DNA of 64,000 nucleotides from Variovorax sp. (GCA_004210915.1 SEGS01000008.1:62001-126000), one strand, 5' to 3'. Positions 51,296 through 60,768 are shown, counted from the stretch's first letter. Translations and numbers: made by a program. Notes: generated by a model from the sequence alone, not told the origin.

Positions 51296-52594
51296 CTACC
51301 GGCGGAGCATGTCGCGCGCCGTCACGGGTGGGGCGTCGTTGCCCCAACTGCCACGCGCGAAACTCAGCACTGCACTGACGTCGTTGTCGTCCAGCACCTG
51401 GGCAAAGGGCGGCATGCCGTGCGGGCGCGGATTGCCGCCGGTCGCGGGCAGGAAGCCGCCGCGGCGCACGATCTGGATCAGGTTCACCGGCGAGTCCATC
51501 AGCACGGCACGGTTGCCTGCCAACGGTGGGAACGCGCCCGGCTGCCCCTGCCCCTGGTCGCCGTGGCAATAGGCGCAACGCTGGTCGTAGATCCGCTGCC
51601 CGCGCAGCATCAGGCTTTCGTCGCGGCGCGGCTGCGCTTCCGCGGTGGTGGCGCGCGGGGCGCCCGCCTTGCTTGCGCCCTCGGCGCCCGGCAACTGCTG
51701 CAGGTAGCGCGCCATCGCGCGCAGGTCTTCATCGTTCAGATGCTGCGTGCTCCGGTACACCACGTCGGCCATCGGCCCCATCACCGAACCACGGGCCGAC
51801 GTCCCGGTCTGAAGCAAGGCGACGATCTCGGCCGTCGGCCAATCGGCGACGCCGGCCTCGCGCGGGGAGGTGAGCGAGGGCGCGTACCACCCCTCGACCA
51901 GCAGCGAGCCGCCCGAAAGGCCCCGTGCGTCCTGCGTGGCCCCGAGCGTGTTGCGCGCACCGTGGCAGGCGATGCAGTGGCCCAGCCCTTCGACGAGGTA
52001 GGCGCCGCGGTTCCATTCCGCCGGCTGGCCGGCGCTGGCAACGAAGGTCTGCGGACGGAACGAAAAGGCGCGCCAGACCGCCAGCGCCGCCTGCGTGCCA
52101 TACGGAAAACGCAGGCGGTGCGCGTCGTTCGGGCGCGTGGAAGCTGGCACCTCCTGCTGCAGGTACGCGTAGATCGCATTCGAGTCCTCGCGCGTGATGC
52201 GGGTGAAGTTCGGGTAGGGGAAGGCCGGGTACAAGAGCCGCCCATCCTTCGAGCGGCCGTGGTGCATCGCGCGCCAGAAGTGCGCCGCGCTCCACGAACC
52301 GATGCCGTGGGTCTTGTCGGGTGTCAGGTTCCCGGCGACCACCGCGCCGAAGGGCGTGTCGATGACGACGCCGCCGGCGTACGGCGCGCCGCCGCGGGTC
52401 GTGTGGCAGGTGGCGCAGTTGCCGGCCAGTGCGAGATAGCGGCCGCGTTCGACGAGTTGCGGCGTGGCCTCGAAGGCGACCGGCGCATCGGGCAGCGCTT
52501 CTTCCCCGCGCACGTTGAGCCAGGCCACGGTGGCGGCGAACAGGGCCGCCAGCGCGGTCAGCACCACCAGGCTCCAGAGCAGGCGCCGCATCAT
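51296..52594 (-). CDS. Tri-heme c-type cytochrome (dehydrogenase electron-acceptor type)
   Basis: A 432-residue periplasmic cytochrome with an N-terminal membrane anchor (LLWSLVVLTALAALFAATVAW) and three CxxCH heme sites: CATCH at 60-64, CIACH near 206 and CAYCH near 339. The layout is that of cytochrome subunits which take electrons from membrane alcohol, aldehyde or gluconate dehydrogenases and pass them to the respiratory chain. No dehydrogenase subunit is encoded next to it. The start ATG 52594 overlaps the upstream cytochrome stop by 4 bases. Confidence 0.9.
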   Translation of the reverse strand: MMRRLLWSLVVLTALAALFAATVAWLNVRGEEALPDAPVAFEATPQLVERGRYLALAGNCATCHTTRGGAPYAGGVVIDTPFGAVVAGNLTPDKTHGIGSWSAAHFWRAMHHGRSKDGRLLYPAFPYPNFTRITREDSNAIYAYLQQEVPASTRPNDAHRLRFPYGTQAALAVWRAFSFRPQTFVASAGQPAEWNRGAYLVEGLGHCIACHGARNTLGATQDARGLSGGSLLVEGWYAPSLTSPREAGVADWPTAEIVALLQTGTSARGSVMGPMADVVYRSTQHLNDEDLRAMARYLQQLPGAEGASKAGAPRATTAEAQPRRDESLMLRGQRIYDQRCAYCHGDQGQGQPGAFPPLAGNRAVLMDSPVNLIQIVRRGGFLPATGGNPRPHGMPPFAQVLDDNDVSAVLSFARGSWGNDAPPVTARDMLRR

Positions 52595-53316
52595 CGCGCG
52601 CTCCCGGCGGTGTCGCCCGCGCCGCCGCATGGCATGGGCAGCGGCGCCGGTAAAGCCGCGAGCGGCCGGGTGTCGGCCGGCATCGGCTGCACGGCAATCC
52701 AGCTGGCCACGGCGTTGATGTCGGTGGTGCTCATGCGGCGGCCGATCAGCGCCATGCAGTCGGGCGCGAGCGCGTGCCGGTCGTCGTTGAGCCATGCGCC
52801 CAGCTGCGACGACAGATAGAGCCGCGGCAGGCCGACCAGCGCCGGGATCGCGGGCTTCACACCCGTGAGCGCCGCGCCGTGGCATTGCACGCAGGCGGGA
52901 ATGGCGCGCGCCGCATCGCCTTCCAGTGCCAACTGGCGTCCGCGGGCCAGCGTGGCGGCGCTCGCGTCGGTGAGCGGCGACACCGGCGGATAGGGCAGAT
53001 CGAGCCCGGCGAAGTACGCGGCCATCTCGCGCAGGTAGTCGTCGGACAGGTGCTGCACCAAGTAGCTCATGTCGCTGTGGGTGCGGCGCCCGTCGCGAAA
53101 GCTCAGGAGCTGGTTGTAGAGGTAGCCGGCCGGCTTGCCGGCCAGCCGTGGAAAGTAGCCGCCGCCGGCGCTCGCGCCCTCGCGGCCGTGGCAGGCAATG
53201 CAGGCCGCCACCCGCGGTTCGATGTCATTGGCGGCCGCCCGGGCCATGTCGGCGAAAGCGCCCAGTCCGATCAAAGTCCAGAGCACCGCGCGCAGGAATC
53301 GCAAGAAATTCGACAT
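52591..53316 (-). CDS. Di-heme cytochrome c (c4-like)
   Basis: A 241-residue exported cytochrome with a signal peptide (LRAVLWTLIGLGAFADMARA, residues 8-27) and two heme motifs, CIACH at 39-43 and CVQCH at 142-146. The two-domain spacing resembles cytochrome c4 proteins that shuttle electrons to terminal oxidases. The methionine sixth ligands are plausible in each half but were not verified. The longer open frame up to 54579 is antisense to the regulator gene. It is first in the two-cytochrome operon and divergent from the MocR-type gene, 99 bases away. Confidence 0.9.
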   Translation of the reverse strand: MSNFLRFLRAVLWTLIGLGAFADMARAAANDIEPRVAACIACHGREGASAGGGYFPRLAGKPAGYLYNQLLSFRDGRRTHSDMSYLVQHLSDDYLREMAAYFAGLDLPYPPVSPLTDASAATLARGRQLALEGDAARAIPACVQCHGAALTGVKPAIPALVGLPRLYLSSQLGAWLNDDRHALAPDCMALIGRRMSTTDINAVASWIAVQPMPADTRPLAALPAPLPMPCGGAGDTAGSAR

Positions 53317-53415
53317 GCCACCACTATGCCCGTTCGATTCAAAAAGAACAGATGCAGATTCGGCGCAATGTTGCGTAGCAGATAGAGTGGAGGTTTTGCG
53401 GAAAGAAGGGCGAGG

Positions 53416-54858
53416 GTGAAGCGGTACGAGGCACTGGCTGCGGACATCGAAGCGTCCATTCGCGCCGGCACGCTGCAAACGGGCGACCGCTTGCCTTCGG
53501 TGCGGCAGACCGGCGAACGCCGCGGTGTCAGTGCCTCGACGGTGTTCCAGGCCTATTACCTGCTGGAAGCGCGCGGTCTGGTGCGCGCGCGGGACCGCTC
53601 GGGCTACTACGTCACGGGCGGCGGCGTGCGCAACGCGCCACCCGAGATGGAGCGCACGTCGCGCCCCGGCGAAGGATCGATCGCGCTCGACGTGAGCGAG
53701 CATGTCTTCGAGATCCTCGGCGCCAGCATGTCGCGCAAGGTCGTGCCGCTGGGCTCGGCCTTTCCCAGTCCGCTGCTGTTTCCGCTCGAGCGGCTCGGGC
53801 AGATGATGGGCAGCAGCGCCCGCGCGCTCGACCCGTGGAGCACCGTCGACGACATGACGCCCGGCAGCGCCGCGCTGCGCCGGCAGATCTCGCTGCGCTA
53901 CCTGGCCGACGGGCTGCAGGTGCCGGTCGACGAGATCGTCGTGACCAACGGCGCCATGGAGGCGCTGAACCTGTGCCTGGGCGCGGTCACGCGGCCCGGC
54001 GATTCGGTGATCGTGGAATCGCCCACCTTCTACGCCGCGCTGCAGGCGCTCGAGCGGCAGCACCTGCAGGCGATCGAGGTGCCCACGCACCCGCGCGAGG
54101 GCATCGAACTGGAGGCATTGGCGGTGGCCATCGAACGCCACAAGCCGAAGGCCTGCTGGCTCATGACCACTTTCCAGAACCCGCTCGGCAGCCTGATGCC
54201 CGAGGCCAAGAAGAAGGCGCTGGTCGAGCTGCTGACGCGGCATGGCATTCCGCTGATCGAAGACGATGTGTATGCCGAGCTCTACTTCGGCGATCGGCGT
54301 CCGCCGCCCGCCAAGGCCTTCGACACTGCGGGGCTGGTGATGCACTGCTCGTCGTTCTCCAAAAGCCTCGCGCCCGGTTACCGCATCGGCTGGGCGGCGG
54401 CGGGCGGTTTTGCGCGCCAAGTGGCACGGCAGAAACTGTCGACCACGCTCGGCACCTCGGTGCCCACGCAGCTGGCGCTGGCCGCGTACCTGGAGCAGGG
54501 CGGCTTCGACCGGCACCTGCGCAAGTTGCGTCAGACGCTGGCCGTGCAGCAGGCCAGCTTCACGCAGGCCGTGGGCCATTTCTTTCCGCCGGGCACGCGC
54601 GCGACCCGGCCGCTCGGCGGGTACTTTCTATGGGTCGAGCTGCCAGCCGAGGTCGACGCGCTCGCCATTCACCGCGCGGCGCTCGACCGCGGCATCAGCG
54701 TGGCGCCGGGCCCGATCTTTTCAGCGATGCACGAGTTCCGGAACTGCCTGCGGCTGAACTACGGTCACGCGTGGAACGCGGAGACCGAGAAGGCGCTGCG
54801 CACGCTCGGCGGCCTGGTCGCGGCCGCAGTCAGGCCGGCCGGCTCAGCGCGGCTGTGA
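53416..54858 (+). CDS. MocR-type regulator (GntR helix-turn-helix fused to PLP aminotransferase domain)
   Basis: A 480-residue chimeric regulator. The N-terminal 70 residues are a GntR-type winged helix (GDRLPSVRQTGERRGVSASTVFQAYYLLE, split over residues 23-51). The remainder is a fold-type I aminotransferase domain with PLP lysine Lys316 in SSFSKSLAPGYRIGW. Such proteins usually sense PLP or an amino-type effector rather than catalyse transamination. The GTG start 53416 follows a purine-rich AAGAAGGGCGAGG. It is divergent from the cytochrome genes, which it may control, and overlaps the end of the convergent DMT gene by 15 bases. Confidence 0.92.
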   Translation: MKRYEALAADIEASIRAGTLQTGDRLPSVRQTGERRGVSASTVFQAYYLLEARGLVRARDRSGYYVTGGGVRNAPPEMERTSRPGEGSIALDVSEHVFEILGASMSRKVVPLGSAFPSPLLFPLERLGQMMGSSARALDPWSTVDDMTPGSAALRRQISLRYLADGLQVPVDEIVVTNGAMEALNLCLGAVTRPGDSVIVESPTFYAALQALERQHLQAIEVPTHPREGIELEALAVAIERHKPKACWLMTTFQNPLGSLMPEAKKKALVELLTRHGIPLIEDDVYAELYFGDRRPPPAKAFDTAGLVMHCSSFSKSLAPGYRIGWAAAGGFARQVARQKLSTTLGTSVPTQLALAAYLEQGGFDRHLRKLRQTLAVQQASFTQAVGHFFPPGTRATRPLGGYFLWVELPAEVDALAIHRAALDRGISVAPGPIFSAMHEFRNCLRLNYGHAWNAETEKALRTLGGLVAAAVRPAGSARL

Positions 54859-55818
54859 AGCAGCGGCGGCCCGCGCCGGCCAGAGCTTGACCAACCCGGT
54901 CGACAGCGCCACGCCGCAGACGATCACCGCGGCGCAGATCAGCATCCATTGCGTGATCCGCTCGCCCAGGAACACGGCGCCGTAGAAGACGGCGAACACC
55001 GGCACGAGGAAGGTCACCGTCAGGGCCTTGGCCGGGCCGGCGCGCTCGATGAGCCGGAAGAACAGGATGTAAGCCATGCCGGTGCTGGCCACGCCGAGCA
55101 CCGTCAGCGCCAGCCATGCGCGCAGGCTGGGCATCTGCGCAGGCCAGAGCCAGATGGCGGGGAGTGCGAGGAACAGCGTGGCGCCGATCTGGCTGCCGGT
55201 GGCGGTCGCCAGCGCCGGGATGCCGCCGAGGTAACGGCGCGTGGCGTTGGCCGAGACCCCGTAACTCGCGCAGGCCAGAAGGCACGCGAGCACCGCCCAC
55301 AGCGCGGCCGACCCGCCGCCGCCCGCGCTGAGGCCTGCGCTTCGGCTGGCCAGCATCGCGACGCCGGCGAAACCGATCACCAGGCCGATCAACCGCGAGC
55401 CATCGGGCCGGTCACGGAACCAGATCCACGCCACCAGCGCGCCGAACATCGGCACGGTCGCGTTGAGCACCGCAGCGAGCCCCGAGTTGATGGTGAGCAG
55501 CGCGAAGGCGAACAGCGCGAAAGGGATGCCCGAGTTGAGAACGCCGATGCCGAGGCAGGCCTTCCAGTGGCGCGCCAGCGCAGGGCCGTGCCCGCGAAAC
55601 AGCAAGAGGGGCAGCAGGAACAGCGTGGCGATCGCCACCCGCACGGCCGCGGTCGGCAACGCGCCGAACTCGGCCGCGCCGATGCGCATGAACAGGAAGG
55701 ATGCGCCCCACAGCGCCGCCAGCAGCACGAGGTCGACCACCCAGCCGCGCGCCGGTGCAGGCGCGGGCGCGACGGCCGCGGGCGTGACCTCGGTCGCCGG
55801 GCACTCGCCTTCGCTCAC
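54844..55818 (-). CDS. DMT-superfamily transporter (EamA family)
   Basis: Inner-membrane protein of 324 residues with two EamA repeats and about ten transmembrane segments (for example WVVDLVLLAALWGASFLFM at about 26-44, and the last WMLICAAVIVCGVALSTGL). Members export amino acids or small metabolites, but the cargo cannot be told. The N-terminal 25 residues are Ala/Pro-rich. The start is GTG 55818, overlapping the Ogt stop as GTGA. It is the last gene of the repair operon; a repair connection is not implied. Confidence 0.88.
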   Translation of the reverse strand: MSEGECPATEVTPAAVAPAPAPARGWVVDLVLLAALWGASFLFMRIGAAEFGALPTAAVRVAIATLFLLPLLLFRGHGPALARHWKACLGIGVLNSGIPFALFAFALLTINSGLAAVLNATVPMFGALVAWIWFRDRPDGSRLIGLVIGFAGVAMLASRSAGLSAGGGGSAALWAVLACLLACASYGVSANATRRYLGGIPALATATGSQIGATLFLALPAIWLWPAQMPSLRAWLALTVLGVASTGMAYILFFRLIERAGPAKALTVTFLVPVFAVFYGAVFLGERITQWMLICAAVIVCGVALSTGLVKLWPARAAAASQPR

Positions 55819-56312
55819 AGCGCGCCTTCCAGCGTCAACAGGGCCGACTTGCGCTCCACACCGCCGGCATAGCCGGTGAGCGAGCCGTCAGTGCCGACGA
55901 CGCGATGACAGGGCACGATCACGCTGATCGGGTTGCGCCCCACCGCCGCGCCCACGGCCCGCACTGCGCTAGGCTTGCCGATGCCTGCGCTCAGCCGCCC
56001 GTAACTGGTGGTTTGGCCAGTGGGGATGTTCAGGAGCGCCTGCCACACGGCTTGCTGGAAGGCCGTGCCGTGCGACAGGTCGAGCGGCAAGTCGAAATGG
56101 CTGCGGCGCCCGGCGAAGTAGTCGCCCAGTTGCGTCGCCGCTGCGCGCAGCACCGGATGGGCATCGTCGATTTGCCAGCCCGTGGTGTCGGGCGAGTGCC
56201 GCTGTGCATCGAACCACGCGCCGGCGAGGCCGCTGTCGGTGGCCGCCAGTCGCACGGCGCCCAGCGGGCTGTCGACGACGGTGGTGAAAAGGGTGGTGTT
56301 CTTGAATTTCAT
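55815..56312 (-). CDS. ogt: Methylated-DNA–protein-cysteine methyltransferase
   Basis: Suicide enzyme that moves the methyl group from O6-methylguanine to its own cysteine. The 165-residue protein has the active-site motif VPCHRVVG with Cys135, and the helix-turn-helix region TTSYGRLSAGIGKPSAVRAVGAA (split over residues 101-123) that contains the conserved arginine finger. Start ATG 56312 overlaps the stop of the upstream Ada–AlkA gene by 4 bases. This supplies the methyltransferase activity that the neighbouring Ada-type protein lacks. Confidence 0.95.
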   Translation of the reverse strand: MKFKNTTLFTTVVDSPLGAVRLAATDSGLAGAWFDAQRHSPDTTGWQIDDAHPVLRAAATQLGDYFAGRRSHFDLPLDLSHGTAFQQAVWQALLNIPTGQTTSYGRLSAGIGKPSAVRAVGAAVGRNPISVIVPCHRVVGTDGSLTGYAGGVERKSALLTLEGAL

Positions 56313-57892
56313 GGCGATTCAGGCGGGAGCGCCTGCGTGGGAATGGGACGCGCAACACGGGATGCGACGGTGGTGGATGGCGTGGGCGCAGGGAGCGTGT
56401 GCCAGGCGCGCAGCACGGCGTAGCTGCGCCAGGGCCGCCAGGCTTGCGAGGCTTCGACGGCGGCGCGGGCATTGCCCACGCCCAGCGCTTTTTGCAACGC
56501 GACATCACCCGAAGGAAACGCATCGGGCCAGCGCAGCGCGCGCATGGCGATGTACTGCGCGGTCCAGTCGCCGATGCCGGGCAGCGCCTGCAGGGCGGCC
56601 AGCGTGGCCGGCACATCGGCGCCCGCATGCAGTGCCAGCCGGCCGGCCGCGACCTCGCGCGCCAGCGCCTGGAGCGCGGCCTGGCGTTGCCGCACGATGC
56701 CGAGCGTGCCCAGCGCATCGCCGGTGGCTGCGGCGATGGCGCCGGGGGTGGGAAAGAGCCGGTCAAGCCCGGGGAGCGGCGTTGCGATCGGCTCGCCGAA
56801 AGCCTGCACCAGCCGCGCCCCCAGCGTGCGCGCGGCCGCCACGGTGATCTGCTGGCCGAGCACGGCGCGCACCGCGAGCTCGAAGCTGTCGACCGTGCCC
56901 GGCACGCGCAGTCCGTCGCCCTGCGGAAAGTGCGCATGCAGCGCCGCGTTGATCGCCATCGGTTCGGCATCCAGGTCGACCATCGCGCGCACCCGGCTGA
57001 TGACGATCGGCAGCACCGCGGCCAGCGATTCACTGACCGACAGCCGCAGCTGCTCGCGCGGCAGATCGAACTGCAGTTGCAGCCACCCGGTGTGCGTGCG
57101 CGCACCCTGCTGCACGCGCAGCGTGCGGGCCAGCACCGCCGCCGCACCGTCGCCCGTCAGGGTCTCGATGCCGCTCAGTGCGCGACGCCCGAAGAAGGCG
57201 AGCATGGCCCCAGCGTCGTACGGCGGCCGAAAGCCCAGGCGCACCTCGACCGCGCGTCCCGCGGCCGGCCCGAGTTCGCCGCCGGCCCGGCGCAGCGCGC
57301 TGGGGTTGAGGCCGTAGTGCGCGACGAACGCGGCGTTGAAGCGCCGCACGCTCGTGAAGCCGCTGGCCAGCGCCACCTCGGTCATCGGCAAGCGCGTGTC
57401 GGCGATCAGCTGCTTGGCCGCCAGCAGGCGGCGCGTCTGCAGGTACTGGAGCGGCGAGACGCCGAACTGCGTCTCGAACAGGCGCCGCAGGTGGCGGTCG
57501 CTCACGCCGAGCCGGGCAGCGATCTGGGCGGCGCCGAGGTCGTTCTCTTGCCACGCATCGGGCTCGTCGATCAGCCGCGCCGCTTGCAGCGCGAGGATGC
57601 GCGACGCGTCCTCGGTCGACCAACTCGCGGCGCGCGGTGCCAGCTCGGGGCGGCAGCGAAGGCAGGGGCGAAAGCCCTCGGCCTCGCACTGCGCCGCATG
57701 GCGAAAAAAGCGGCAGTTCTCACGCCGCGGAAGCTTGACGCGGCAGACCGGCCGGCAATAGATGCCGGTAGACGTAACGGCTGTAAAAAAGGTCCCGTCG
57801 AAGCGCGCGTCGTGCGTCTTCATCGCCAGGTAGCAGGCGTCGCTTTCGGCGATCTCGTTGCGGGAGGACAGGGCTGCCATGCGGTCGATCAT
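56309..57892 (-). CDS. Ada-type regulator fused to AlkA-like 3-methyladenine DNA glycosylase
   Basis: A 527-residue adaptive-response protein. Residues about 20-85 form the Ada zinc domain; the four ligand cysteines (46, 50, 77, 80) keep the exact Ada spacing of 4, 27 and 3. An AraC-type helix-turn-helix follows at about 95-190 (RLGVSDRHLRRLFE and related). The C-terminal part is an HhH-GPD glycosylase with PGIGDWTAQYIAMRA and the catalytic aspartate in SGDVALQ. The O6-methylguanine transferase domain of E. coli Ada is absent. I chose ATG 57892; ATG 57880 is also possible. It probably activates its own operon after methyl phosphotriester damage. Confidence 0.92.
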   Translation of the reverse strand: MIDRMAALSSRNEIAESDACYLAMKTHDARFDGTFFTAVTSTGIYCRPVCRVKLPRRENCRFFRHAAQCEAEGFRPCLRCRPELAPRAASWSTEDASRILALQAARLIDEPDAWQENDLGAAQIAARLGVSDRHLRRLFETQFGVSPLQYLQTRRLLAAKQLIADTRLPMTEVALASGFTSVRRFNAAFVAHYGLNPSALRRAGGELGPAAGRAVEVRLGFRPPYDAGAMLAFFGRRALSGIETLTGDGAAAVLARTLRVQQGARTHTGWLQLQFDLPREQLRLSVSESLAAVLPIVISRVRAMVDLDAEPMAINAALHAHFPQGDGLRVPGTVDSFELAVRAVLGQQITVAAARTLGARLVQAFGEPIATPLPGLDRLFPTPGAIAAATGDALGTLGIVRQRQAALQALAREVAAGRLALHAGADVPATLAALQALPGIGDWTAQYIAMRALRWPDAFPSGDVALQKALGVGNARAAVEASQAWRPWRSYAVLRAWHTLPAPTPSTTVASRVARPIPTQALPPESP

Positions 57893-57992
57893 ACGGTTCT
57901 GGCGGCCGCAGAGTAGCCATTTCCGGACATCTGAGCCCGGGGGTGGATGTCTACAATGGACTTCGTTTTTTCCAGCCCTCGGGAGCGCTTTC

Positions 57993-59375
57993 ATGCTACT
58001 CAACGCATCGATTTTCAAGGCCTATGACATCCGCGGCATCGTGCCGTCCACGATCGACGCGGACGTGGCCGAATCGCTGGGCAAGGCCTTCGGCAGCGCG
58101 GCGCGCGCAGCAGGCGAGCGTGCCGTCGCCGTGGGGCGCGATGGCCGGCTGTCCGGACCGGCGCTGGCCGATGCGCTGATCCGCGGGTTGGTGGCCAGCG
58201 GGATCGAGGTGCTCGACATCGGCGCGGTCACCACGCCGATGCTGTACTTCGCGGCCAGCACGCTGTGCAAGAGCGGCATCCAGGTCACGGGCAGCCACAA
58301 CCCGAAGGATTACAACGGCTTCAAGATGGTGCTGGCCGGCCGTGCGATCTACGGCGACGAGATCCAGGGCCTGCGCCGTGTGATGGAAGCCGACAGCGCG
58401 CCCCTGGCGCCCGGTGGCAGCGTAAGCAAGGTCGATGTGCTGGACGCCTACGTGCAGCGGATCGTGGGCGACGTGAAGCTGGCGCGCCCGCTCAAGATCG
58501 TGGTGGACAGCGGCAACGGCATCGCGGGCGCGTCGGCTCCGGCGATCTTCCGCGCGCTGGGTTGCGAGGTGACCGAACTGTTCAGCGAGGTCGATGGCAA
58601 CTTCCCCAACCACCATCCCGATCCGAGCAAGCCCGAGAACCTGAAGGACCTGATCGCCGCCCTGCAGACCGGCGATGCCGAGCTGGGGCTCGCGTTCGAC
58701 GGCGACGGCGACCGGCTGGGCATCGTCACCAAGGACGGCAACAACATCTACCCCGATCGCCAGATGATGCTGTTCGCGCAGGACGTGCTGTCGCGTGTGC
58801 CGGGCGGCACCATCGTCTACGACGTCAAGTGCTCGCAGCGCCTGGGCCCGGCCATCGAAGCCGCGGGCGGCAAGCCGATGATCTACAAGACCGGCCATTC
58901 GCTGATCAAGGCGCGGATGAAGGAAGTCGATTCCCCGCTGGGCGGCGAAATGAGCGGCCACATCTTCTTCAAGGAACGCTGGTTCGGCTTTGATGACGGC
59001 ACCTATGCCGGCGCGCGGCTGCTCGAGATCCTGAGCAAGAGCCCGAACGCGAGCGCCGTCCTCAACGCGCTGCCGACCAGCTTCTCCACGCCCGAACTCA
59101 ACGTGGCCTGCGCTGAAGGCGAACAGCACACGCTGGTCGCGCAGTTGGTGAAGACCGCCAACTTCGCCGCGCCTGCCGTGGTGTCGACCATCGACGGCGT
59201 GCGGGTCGATTGGCCCGACGGCTTCGGCTTGGTGCGCGCATCGAACACCACGCCCGTGCTGGTGCTGCGCTTCGAAGGCCAGACACCGGCCGCGCTGGAG
59301 CGCATCCAGGGCGAGATGCTGGCGTTCCTTCACACGGTGAAGCCCGACGCGACCCTGGCCGCTGCGGCTCACTGA
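57993..59375 (+). CDS. Phosphomannomutase/phosphoglucomutase
   Basis: Sugar-phosphate mutase of the alpha-D-phosphohexomutase family (AlgC/ManB type), supplying mannose-1-P or glucose-1-P for polysaccharide and lipopolysaccharide synthesis. The 460-residue protein has all four motifs: phosphoserine Ser101 in VTGSHNPKDYNGFK, the metal loop DGDGDR near 236-241, the sugar-binding GEMSGH, and the phosphate-binding RASNTTPVLVLRFE. ATG 57993 is the family start. It ends 4 bases before the KDO transferase gene, consistent with a shared role in the cell surface. Confidence 0.95.
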   Translation: MLLNASIFKAYDIRGIVPSTIDADVAESLGKAFGSAARAAGERAVAVGRDGRLSGPALADALIRGLVASGIEVLDIGAVTTPMLYFAASTLCKSGIQVTGSHNPKDYNGFKMVLAGRAIYGDEIQGLRRVMEADSAPLAPGGSVSKVDVLDAYVQRIVGDVKLARPLKIVVDSGNGIAGASAPAIFRALGCEVTELFSEVDGNFPNHHPDPSKPENLKDLIAALQTGDAELGLAFDGDGDRLGIVTKDGNNIYPDRQMMLFAQDVLSRVPGGTIVYDVKCSQRLGPAIEAAGGKPMIYKTGHSLIKARMKEVDSPLGGEMSGHIFFKERWFGFDDGTYAGARLLEILSKSPNASAVLNALPTSFSTPELNVACAEGEQHTLVAQLVKTANFAAPAVVSTIDGVRVDWPDGFGLVRASNTTPVLVLRFEGQTPAALERIQGEMLAFLHTVKPDATLAAAAH

Positions 59376-59379
59376 GTCC

Positions 59380-60768
59380 GTGCGTTCATTGATGCTGCGC
59401 CTTTACGGCGCGTTCACCACCCTGGCGCAGCCGCTGGTCCGGCGCAAGTTGCGTCGGCGGGCCGTGGCCGAACCCGGCTACGCCGTGGCGGTGGAGGAGC
59501 GCTTCGGCCATTACGCCGAGCCCGAGTCGCCCGACGCGCCCGCCAACGGCACCGGGTGGTGCTGGGTGCACGCGGTGTCGCTGGGTGAGGCGCGTGCCGC
59601 AGGCATCCTGCTGGCCGAGCTGCGGCGCCAGCATCCAGGCATTCCGATCCTGCTGACGCACGGCACCGCCACCGGCCGCGAAGAAGGCGCCAAGCTGCTC
59701 GAGCCCGGTGACCTGCAGGTCTGGCAGCCGTGGGACATGCCGGCCGCGGTCGCGCGTTTTCTCGACCGCTTCCAGCCGCGCATCGGCGTGCTGATGGAGA
59801 CGGAAGTCTGGCCCGAGATGGTCCAAGGCTGTGCCGAGCGCGGCATTCCGCTGGTGCTGGCCAATGCGCGCCTCAACGAGCGCTCGCTGGCCGCGGCCGA
59901 ACGCCTGGGATGGCTGGCCCGCCCGGCGTACAGCCAGCTGACCGCGGTGTGGGCGCAGACCGAGGCCGATGCGCATCGCCTGGTCTCGCTCGGCGCCAAG
60001 GTTGCAGGCGTTTACGGCAACCTCAAGTTCGATGCATCACCCGATGCCCGCCAGCTGACGGCTGCCGCAGCGCTTCGATCGCACATGCCCAAGCCCCTGG
60101 TCGTGTTCGCGAGTTCGCGGGAAGGCGAGGAGCGCCAGCTGCTCGAAGTGCTCAAGCGCTTCGGCGCCACCACGCCGGTGCCGCCCGCACAGGGCGCGAT
60201 CCAGTCGATCGCCAAGCGCGTGCACGACGTGCAATGGATGATCGTGCCGCGGCATCCGCAGCGCTTCGACGAAGTGGCCGCGCTGGTCGAGGCCGAGGGC
60301 TTTGCGGTTGCGCGGCGCAGTGCCGCGGGCGAGCCGGTCGATGGCGAAATCTGGCTGGGCGATTCGCTGGGCGAGATGGCGCTGTACTACGGCCTGGCCG
60401 ATGTCGCGTTGCTCGGCGGCAGCTTCGAGCCGCTCGGCGGCCAGAACCTGATCGAGGCCGCGGCCTGTGGCTGCCCGGTGATCATGGGGCCGTCGACCTT
60501 CAACTTCGCCGAGGCGGCCGAGCTCTCACTGGCCGGCGGCGCCTCGCAGCGTGTCGAGAACATGGAGCAGGCCGTAACGGCCGCGCTCAAGCTGGCCGAA
60601 AACCCCGAGCGGCGCGCCGTGATGGCCGAAGCTGCGGTGGCGTTCGCATCGTCGAACCGCGGCGCGGCAGAACGCACCGCCAGTGCGGTGCTGGCCGTCG
60701 TCGCAGCTGCGGCCGAGGCGCCGTCGACAGCAGTGGCCGACGAGCCGCGCGAACCGACGCTCGATTGA
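59380..60768 (+). CDS. waaA: 3-deoxy-D-manno-octulosonic acid transferase
   Basis: Transfers KDO from CMP-KDO to lipid IVA in the inner core of lipopolysaccharide. The 462-residue GT-B glycosyltransferase has the N-terminal membrane-near segment and the WVHAVSLGEARAA region, the METEVWPEM motif and the C-terminal nucleotide site with LGDSLGEMALYYGLADVALLGGSFEPLGGQN split over 327-357. The start is GTG 59380, with ATG 59392 as alternative. The C-terminal 30 residues are alanine-rich and probably disordered. It is convergent with the TolC-like gene. Confidence 0.94.
   Translation: MRSLMLRLYGAFTTLAQPLVRRKLRRRAVAEPGYAVAVEERFGHYAEPESPDAPANGTGWCWVHAVSLGEARAAGILLAELRRQHPGIPILLTHGTATGREEGAKLLEPGDLQVWQPWDMPAAVARFLDRFQPRIGVLMETEVWPEMVQGCAERGIPLVLANARLNERSLAAAERLGWLARPAYSQLTAVWAQTEADAHRLVSLGAKVAGVYGNLKFDASPDARQLTAAAALRSHMPKPLVVFASSREGEERQLLEVLKRFGATTPVPPAQGAIQSIAKRVHDVQWMIVPRHPQRFDEVAALVEAEGFAVARRSAAGEPVDGEIWLGDSLGEMALYYGLADVALLGGSFEPLGGQNLIEAAACGCPVIMGPSTFNFAEAAELSLAGGASQRVENMEQAVTAALKLAENPERRAVMAEAAVAFASSNRGAAERTASAVLAVVAAAAEAPSTAVADEPREPTLD

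Noticed and set aside
57929-57957. TACAAT at 57952 as -10 of the phosphomannomutase gene
   Set aside because: No acceptable -35 is present at 16-18 bases, so the match is too weak to list as a promoter.
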